A stretch of 9,951 nucleotides of DNA from JBEKYD01 sp049509915 (GTDB taxonomy: Bacteria > Acidobacteriota > Terriglobia > Bryobacterales > Bryobacteraceae): the NCBI GenBank assembly GCA_049509915.1, contig JBEKZL010000292.1:1-9951 (forward strand). The letters are read 5' to 3'. The notes under the pieces were generated by a model. That model was not told where the DNA came from. It ran no database searches and was given only the letters and a program-made list of their open reading frames with translations. Both the position numbers and the translations under genes were made by a program. The number at the start of each line of letters is the position of its first letter. Position 1 is the stretch's first letter. Shown here one piece after another: positions 7,432-9,951 of this stretch.

Positions 7432-8289
7432 ATGTTCGTGTGTGCGCGTTTCGCCTCAGCGCTCGTACTGGCGTCGGGGGTAATCGGGACAGGCTATGCC
7501 GGCGCCATCACAGCATACACGACGGCAGGCCTGGTCGCAAACGGCATACAGCCGCTTAGCTGCAGCGCGTCTCAGTCGAATACCGGGGCCGGCTCCGCCT
7601 CAGCCGCATCCACCTGCGGCACCCCGGATTCTTATCCGATTCCATATGTGACTTCCGCCGCATCCGGCACCATGGGCTCGGGGCTTTTCCCGGCCTTCCA
7701 GGCAAGTGCCGACGTTGGGGCTGGTTGGGACACGCTCCTGGACGATTGGGGCACAGCCTCGGTGGACGAATCGTACACGGAAAACCTGCTCGTTACGGGC
7801 GGGACCGGTTCGGGCACCTTGATCCTTGACGTGGCGCTCATGGTCCAGGGGAGCGAGTTTGGGATCGAGACGGGCGGCGACCTGGCGGCAAGCGTCGACG
7901 GTATTAACGTTTCGCGCGTCCTCAACACCATTTACCCCGGATGGATGTGCTACTACGGTGGGGAGGATTGCTTCTGGCAACCAGACGTCCCGGCTCAATA
8001 CATCGCGATTCCATTCACTTTTGGAGTGCCGTTCAGCTTCAGTGAGGAGTTCACTCTGAGCGCCCAGGCCAACGACGATGGATCTACGCTGATGAGCGGC
8101 GGAATGGCGACGTCGTTGTTCTCGGTTCTGGATCCCAACGGTAACGTGGTTTCCGCTCAGATAGCCGATCCGCCGGACGCGCCGGAGCCGGCGTCGCTGC
8201 TTCTGTGCGCGGGATTGCTGGGGCTGGGCGCGGCGGGCCAGTATATTCGACGGTGTAGGGTTTCACGGCAACGTCGCCGGGCGGCGTGA
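7432..8289 (+). CDS. PEP-CTERM sorting-domain exported protein
   Basis: The protein has 285 residues. Its N-terminal signal peptide is MFVCARFASALVLASGVIGTGYAGA. The C-terminal sorting signal is the Pro-Glu-Pro motif at residues 251-253 (DAPEPASLLL), then a transmembrane stretch (LLLCAGLLGLGAAG) and a basic tail (IRRCRVSRQRRR). Such proteins are exported and processed by an exosortase (EpsH/XrtA type), often linked to exopolysaccharide production. The middle is rich in Ser, Gly, Thr, Asp and Ala, with paired cysteines (TCGTPDS, MCYYGGEDCFW) that may form disulfides. I do not recognise a catalytic domain. The start at ATG 7432 is supported by GAGGAG about 8 nt upstream. No exosortase gene is in the window. 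The stop is only 6 bp from the stop of the convergent gene on the other strand. Confidence 0.8.
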   Translation: MFVCARFASALVLASGVIGTGYAGAITAYTTAGLVANGIQPLSCSASQSNTGAGSASAASTCGTPDSYPIPYVTSAASGTMGSGLFPAFQASADVGAGWDTLLDDWGTASVDESYTENLLVTGGTGSGTLILDVALMVQGSEFGIETGGDLAASVDGINVSRVLNTIYPGWMCYYGGEDCFWQPDVPAQYIAIPFTFGVPFSFSEEFTLSAQANDDGSTLMSGGMATSLFSVLDPNGNVVSAQIADPPDAPEPASLLLCAGLLGLGAAGQYIRRCRVSRQRRRAA

Positions 8290-8295
8290 CCTCGG

Positions 8296-8670
8296 CTAGT
8301 GCGCCGAATACTGCTGTTGTGGTGGGTTAAGCGGGATCTCGATCGTTTTCTCGGCCTCCTCCACATCGTAGGTCTTGCCGTAAGTCTGATAGCCCTTGGC
8401 ATTGATCTGAATCAGGATTTCGCCTTGCGGAATTTCGGGGACGTTGGCTTCGCCCTCCTGATTGGTGCGGAGTTCCCAGGTAGTGTTGACGGCGCGGCCA
8501 TAGCGGGCCTGGGGATGCTTCGGGTCGGCATGCCAGCGAACCACCACCTCGGCGCGGTCGATGGGATGGCCGCCCACGGTTTTCACCACAATCCGGAGCT
8601 TGACGGTCGGGTCGTCGGCAAAAAGGGCAAGCGTCCCCACCAGCAACGCCGCCACTTTCCAGATGCGCAT
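8296..8670 (-). CDS. Small secreted protein with carboxypeptidase-regulatory-like fold
   Basis: The protein has 124 residues. A short signal peptide (MRIWKVAALLVGTLALFA, then DDPTVK) suggests export. The mature part, about 105 residues, reads as one beta-sandwich: VKLRIVVKTVGGHPIDRAEV, then WELRTNQEGEANVPEIPQGEILIQI, then KGYQTYGKTYDV and TIEIPLNPP. The pattern of a variable segment, a TNQEGEA turn, IPQGEI and AKGYQ is characteristic of carboxypeptidase-regulatory-like or Cna-B-type domains, which act as structural or recognition modules and are not catalytic. The frame is open further upstream into the ssrA promoter and gene. The start at 8670 is chosen because it begins the signal peptide and lies seven bases after a perfect -10 box. 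It is convergent with the PEP-CTERM gene and divergent from ssrA. Function unknown. Confidence 0.75.
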   Translation of the reverse strand: MRIWKVAALLVGTLALFADDPTVKLRIVVKTVGGHPIDRAEVVVRWHADPKHPQARYGRAVNTTWELRTNQEGEANVPEIPQGEILIQINAKGYQTYGKTYDVEEAEKTIEIPLNPPQQQYSAH

Positions 8671-8676
8671 ACTCAA

Positions 8677-8682
8677 ATTATA
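8677..8682 (-). promoter_or_regulatory. Perfect -10 box for the minus-strand secreted protein
   Basis: On the minus strand TATAAT occupies 8682 down to 8677, with six bases (TTGAGT) between it and the ATG at 8670. The predicted transcription start is the A of the ATG, so the mRNA would be leaderless. There is no Shine-Dalgarno sequence. No good -35 is seen at 16-18 bp, so the strength is uncertain. Confidence 0.45.
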
Positions 8683-8692
8683 GCCCCGGTGG

Positions 8693-8698
8693 TAAAAT
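8693..8698 (+). promoter_or_regulatory. Possible -10 box of ssrA
   Basis: TAAAAT differs from the -10 consensus at one base. It would start transcription near 8705, giving a precursor with about 32 nt of leader to be removed by RNase P at G8737. No convincing -35 is visible. It lies in the 66-bp gap shared with the divergent gene, so the two promoters nearly overlap. Confidence 0.35.
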
Positions 8699-8784
8699 AA
8701 AGGCGTCAGACCTGCCATTTGAGGTTCAGCAATTGTGGGGGCGCAACGGATTCGACGGGATCGAATCGTGGTGGGGAGGCGTGC

Positions 8785-8815
8785 CGGGTTCCGAGCTCCC
8801 GTAAAACGATCGGAA
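8785..8815 (+). other. Probable PK1 pseudoknot of tmRNA
   Basis: Stem 1 is CGGG (8785-8788) with CCCG (8798-8801). Stem 2 is UUCCGA (8789-8794) with UCGGAA (8810-8815), six pairs. The bridging UAAAAC segment matches the position of the A-rich loop in E. coli PK1. Nine nucleotides separate the pseudoknot from the first resume codon, near the usual spacing. GGGAG (8774-8778) with CUCCC (8796-8800) is a competing helix. The 3' strand of stem 2 lies inside the 42-bp repeat, so an identical second strand exists at 8852-8857. Confidence 0.6.
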
Positions 8816-8893
8816 AACATAACTGCCAATAACACGCAGTTTGCATACGCTTCGGAAAACATAACTGCCAATAACACGCAGTTTGCATACGCT
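8810..8893 (+). repeat. Exact tandem 42-bp duplication inside ssrA
   Basis: Bases 8810-8851 and 8852-8893 are identical at all 42 positions. Each unit contains the PK1 stem-2 strand TCGGAA, the resume context ATAACT-GCC and the tag codons for ANNTQFAYA. The period is 14 codons, so the tag frame is preserved. Identity between copies suggests a recent event or ongoing homogenisation. Confidence 0.95.
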
Positions 8894-8899
8894 GCCTAA
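8825..8899 (+). other. tmRNA tag reading frame, 24 codons with two resume codons
   Basis: From GCC 8825 the frame reads ANNTQFAYA, then SENIT, then ANNTQFAYAA, then TAA. A second GCC at 8867 has the same upstream ATAACT, including A at -4, a position known to matter for frame choice in E. coli tmRNA. Resumption at copy 1 gives 24 encoded residues; resumption at copy 2 gives the usual-looking 10-residue tag. Both products end in the same small, hydrophobic YAA C-terminus of the type ClpXP recognises. Confidence 0.85.
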
Positions 8900-9134
8900 T
8901 TAATTAGGGAGCCGCTCCAGCCGCTGAGCCCGCGCGGCGGTGAGTGAGCGTCATCTTGCGGGATTGGCCAAAGGCTTCGGTCCGGAGCCGGCGGCTGAAA
9001 TCCAATCGGACTAGCGTGGCGCCGCGCTCGCCGGTTCTGAAGCGCCGACGCGAAACCTTTGAGCCGGACACGCACGTAGTTCTCTTCACGACGGGCTTTC
9101 TCGGACGGGGGTTCAACTCCCCCCGCCTCCACCA

Positions 9135-9170
9135 TAATAAAATCAGTAACTTACAGACTTTCTGCAAAAT
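9135..9170. other. AT-rich junction downstream of ssrA
   Basis: The sequence right after the tmRNA CCA is markedly AT-rich compared with the rest of the window. No strong hairpin followed by a T-run is visible, so the ssrA terminator is not identified. An attachment-site core for an integrated element would be expected to overlap the tmRNA 3' end here, but the partner copy is not in the window. Confidence 0.35.
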
Positions 9171-9190
9171 AATTGATCAAAATTGATCAA
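9171..9190. repeat. Tandem 10-bp repeat AATTGATCAA x2
   Basis: AATTGATCAA occurs twice with no spacer, and each copy contains the 8-bp palindrome TTGATCAA. It lies between the tmRNA 3' end and the integrase remnant. That is where arm-type integrase sites, or an operator for the integrase gene, would be found. Confidence 0.55.
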
Positions 9191-9254
9191 ACGGCCATGG
9201 TGTCGGTGTATGCTGAATGCCCAACGCCGCCATATCGCCCCCTGCAAAAAGCCG

Positions 9255-9557
9255 ATGTGGGATAAGTACACGAAGTGTTCTTGTTCTGTCACCATTCGCG
9301 GCACTCTCGCCGGCCGTCAGATCAGCCTCTCCACCGCCAAGTACCTCCCGCCCGATAAAGCCCGCGACCTCGAAGCCGCCCGCGACCTGGCTCTCCTCTG
9401 GGCGCGCATCGGCAAACCGGTCCGCCCCGAGGAGTACGCCCGACTCCCGGACCCGGACGCGCCGGAGTCGGAACGCCCCACGGTAGAGATGGCCGTTGCC
9501 GCGTACATGGCAGACGGCCGCGACCGTGGCAATGCCAGCCGTTATACGCTCTATCGT
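9255..9557 (+). pseudogene. Tyrosine integrase remnant, N-terminal stub only
   Basis: About 101 codons from ATG 9255 look like the N-terminal part of phage-type integrases common in Acidobacteria. They show a short Cys motif (TKCSCSVTIRGTLAGRQISLS, C8 and C10), a charged helical segment, and the start of a core-binding domain (TVEMAVAAYMADGRDRG, residues about 76-92). After SRYTLYR (residue 101) the similarity stops. The frame continues to a TGA at 9906-9908 through unrelated sequence. The catalytic domain with its Arg-His-Arg-Tyr residues is absent, so the gene cannot be an active recombinase. The frame is open from TTG 9183, but I choose ATG 9255 by resemblance to family N-termini; upstream residues look non-coding and no good ribosome site is present. 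Position directly after ssrA supports the identification, since tmRNA 3' ends are classic integrase targets. Family assignment is from memory of sequence style. Confidence 0.55.
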
Positions 9558-9951
9558 TTGCCCTATACCCCAATTGCGGCCGGGCAGGGGATTTTGCGAT
9601 CCGAGATTCAGATCGAGACGGCGGTTTGGCCGTTGCGACTGCCGGCGATCGAGCGGCCGGTGACTTCGTTTGTGCCCGAAGCCTTGAACCGTCCGCCAGA
9701 GATTCCAGCCATTCCCTGTGTGACCCCTCGCAAAGGTCAGGGAGGGGTGGCATCTGGTCGGATCCGGGATAGAGGCCGGCGAAGCACTTGGATGCGCATC
9801 GGGACACACTCTCGGTGCATCTGCTGCCAGTTGTTGCTGATGGCGGACCCCAAAACGCCGGCCTCGGTACGGGCTCGTGCACTGGACCCGGTCCGCACCT
9901 TTCTCTGACGGGACACGGACGGGACTCAAAGGCCATCCGAGCGGAAGTCCG
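9558..9951. other. Unassigned sequence after the integrase breakpoint
   Basis: No convincing gene is seen in these 394 bases. The integrase frame stays open to 9908 (LRSEIQIETAVWPLRLPAIERP and so on) but matches nothing I recognise. The minus-strand frames look like shadows. The segment LLLMADPKTPASVRARA (about 9832-9882) has a faint look of small helical terminase-like or helix-turn-helix proteins, without the rest. A 7-bp inverted repeat, ACCCCTC (9723-9729) and GAGGGGT (9742-9748), and a direct repeat GACGGGAC (9907-9914 and 9918-9925) are present. Best reading: fragments of a decayed mobile element. Confidence 0.4.

Larger units (their letters stand above)
8737..9134 (+). ncRNA. ssrA: Transfer-messenger RNA (tmRNA) with a duplicated tag region
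   Basis: tmRNA rescues stalled ribosomes in trans-translation with SmpB and adds a degradation tag to the nascent protein. The acceptor stem is exact: GGGGGCG (8737-8743) pairs with CGCCTCC (9124-9130). It includes the alanine-identity wobble at the third pair (G8739 with U9128), then discriminator A9131 and an encoded CCA (9132-9134). The family signature CAACGGATTCGACGGG follows the 5' arm. The T arm is a perfect five-pair stem around TTCAACT (9107-9123), preceded by CGGAC as in other tmRNAs. The total is 398 nt. Removing one copy of the internal 42-bp repeat would give 356 nt, close to the usual one-piece tmRNA length. The tag frame ends at TAA 8897-8899. It diverges from the gene at 8670 and lies upstream of an integrase remnant. 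Confidence 0.96.

Noticed and set aside
8671..8877. N-terminal extension of the minus-strand secreted protein by 69 codons
   Set aside because: It runs through ssrA, including the repeat (LLAVMFSEAYANC twice), and would hide the signal peptide that begins at 8670.
8810..8893. CRISPR array
   Set aside because: Only two adjoining copies without spacers, located inside ssrA; it is a tandem duplication.
8896..9167. Minus-strand open frames reading MVEAGGVEPPSEKARR and an overlapping one in another frame
   Set aside because: They are antisense to the tmRNA 3' half; the GGVEPPS start is the reverse of the T arm and acceptor, a well-known kind of false gene call.

Overview
The window looks like a chromosomal segment of a soil-type member of the Acidobacteriota, probably close to the Solibacter/Bryobacter group. 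This rests on overall character, not a search: a GC-rich genome, a long Oar-like TonB-dependent receptor, a PEP-CTERM protein, and a small secreted protein with a carboxypeptidase-regulatory-like fold of a type I associate with these bacteria.

Layout. Bases 1-2937 hold the 3' part of a TonB-dependent outer-membrane receptor. It is followed on the same strand by a secreted metallo-beta-lactamase-fold protein (3028-4125) and two tandem secreted bicupins (4141-5073 and 5113-6003). These four may form an envelope module: uptake across the outer membrane plus three periplasmic metal-type enzymes or binding proteins, substrate unknown. Next is an AlaC-like alanine aminotransferase (6126-7313). Its promoter region is rich in CAAC/GTTG inverted repeats, and its -10 box lies so close to the ATG that the mRNA is probably leaderless. 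A PEP-CTERM exported protein (7432-8289) then converges on a small secreted protein on the minus strand (8296-8670).

Divergent from that gene is ssrA, the tmRNA gene (8737-9134). The tRNA-like ends, the G3-U70 alanine identity pair, the encoded CCA and a plausible PK1 pseudoknot are all visible. The striking point is an exact 42-bp tandem duplication (8810-8851 and 8852-8893). It covers the 3' strand of PK1, the resume-codon context and nearly the whole tag coding sequence. The tag frame stays open through both copies, so the tmRNA encodes a 24-residue double tag with two equivalent resume codons instead of a tag of about 10 residues. This is the most unusual thing in the window.

Downstream of ssrA is an AT-rich stretch with a tandem 10-bp palindromic repeat, then the N-terminal stub of a probable tyrosine integrase (9255-9557). 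Its frame runs into unrelated sequence with no recognisable gene (9558-9951). This is the usual picture of a decayed element that once integrated at the tmRNA 3' end.
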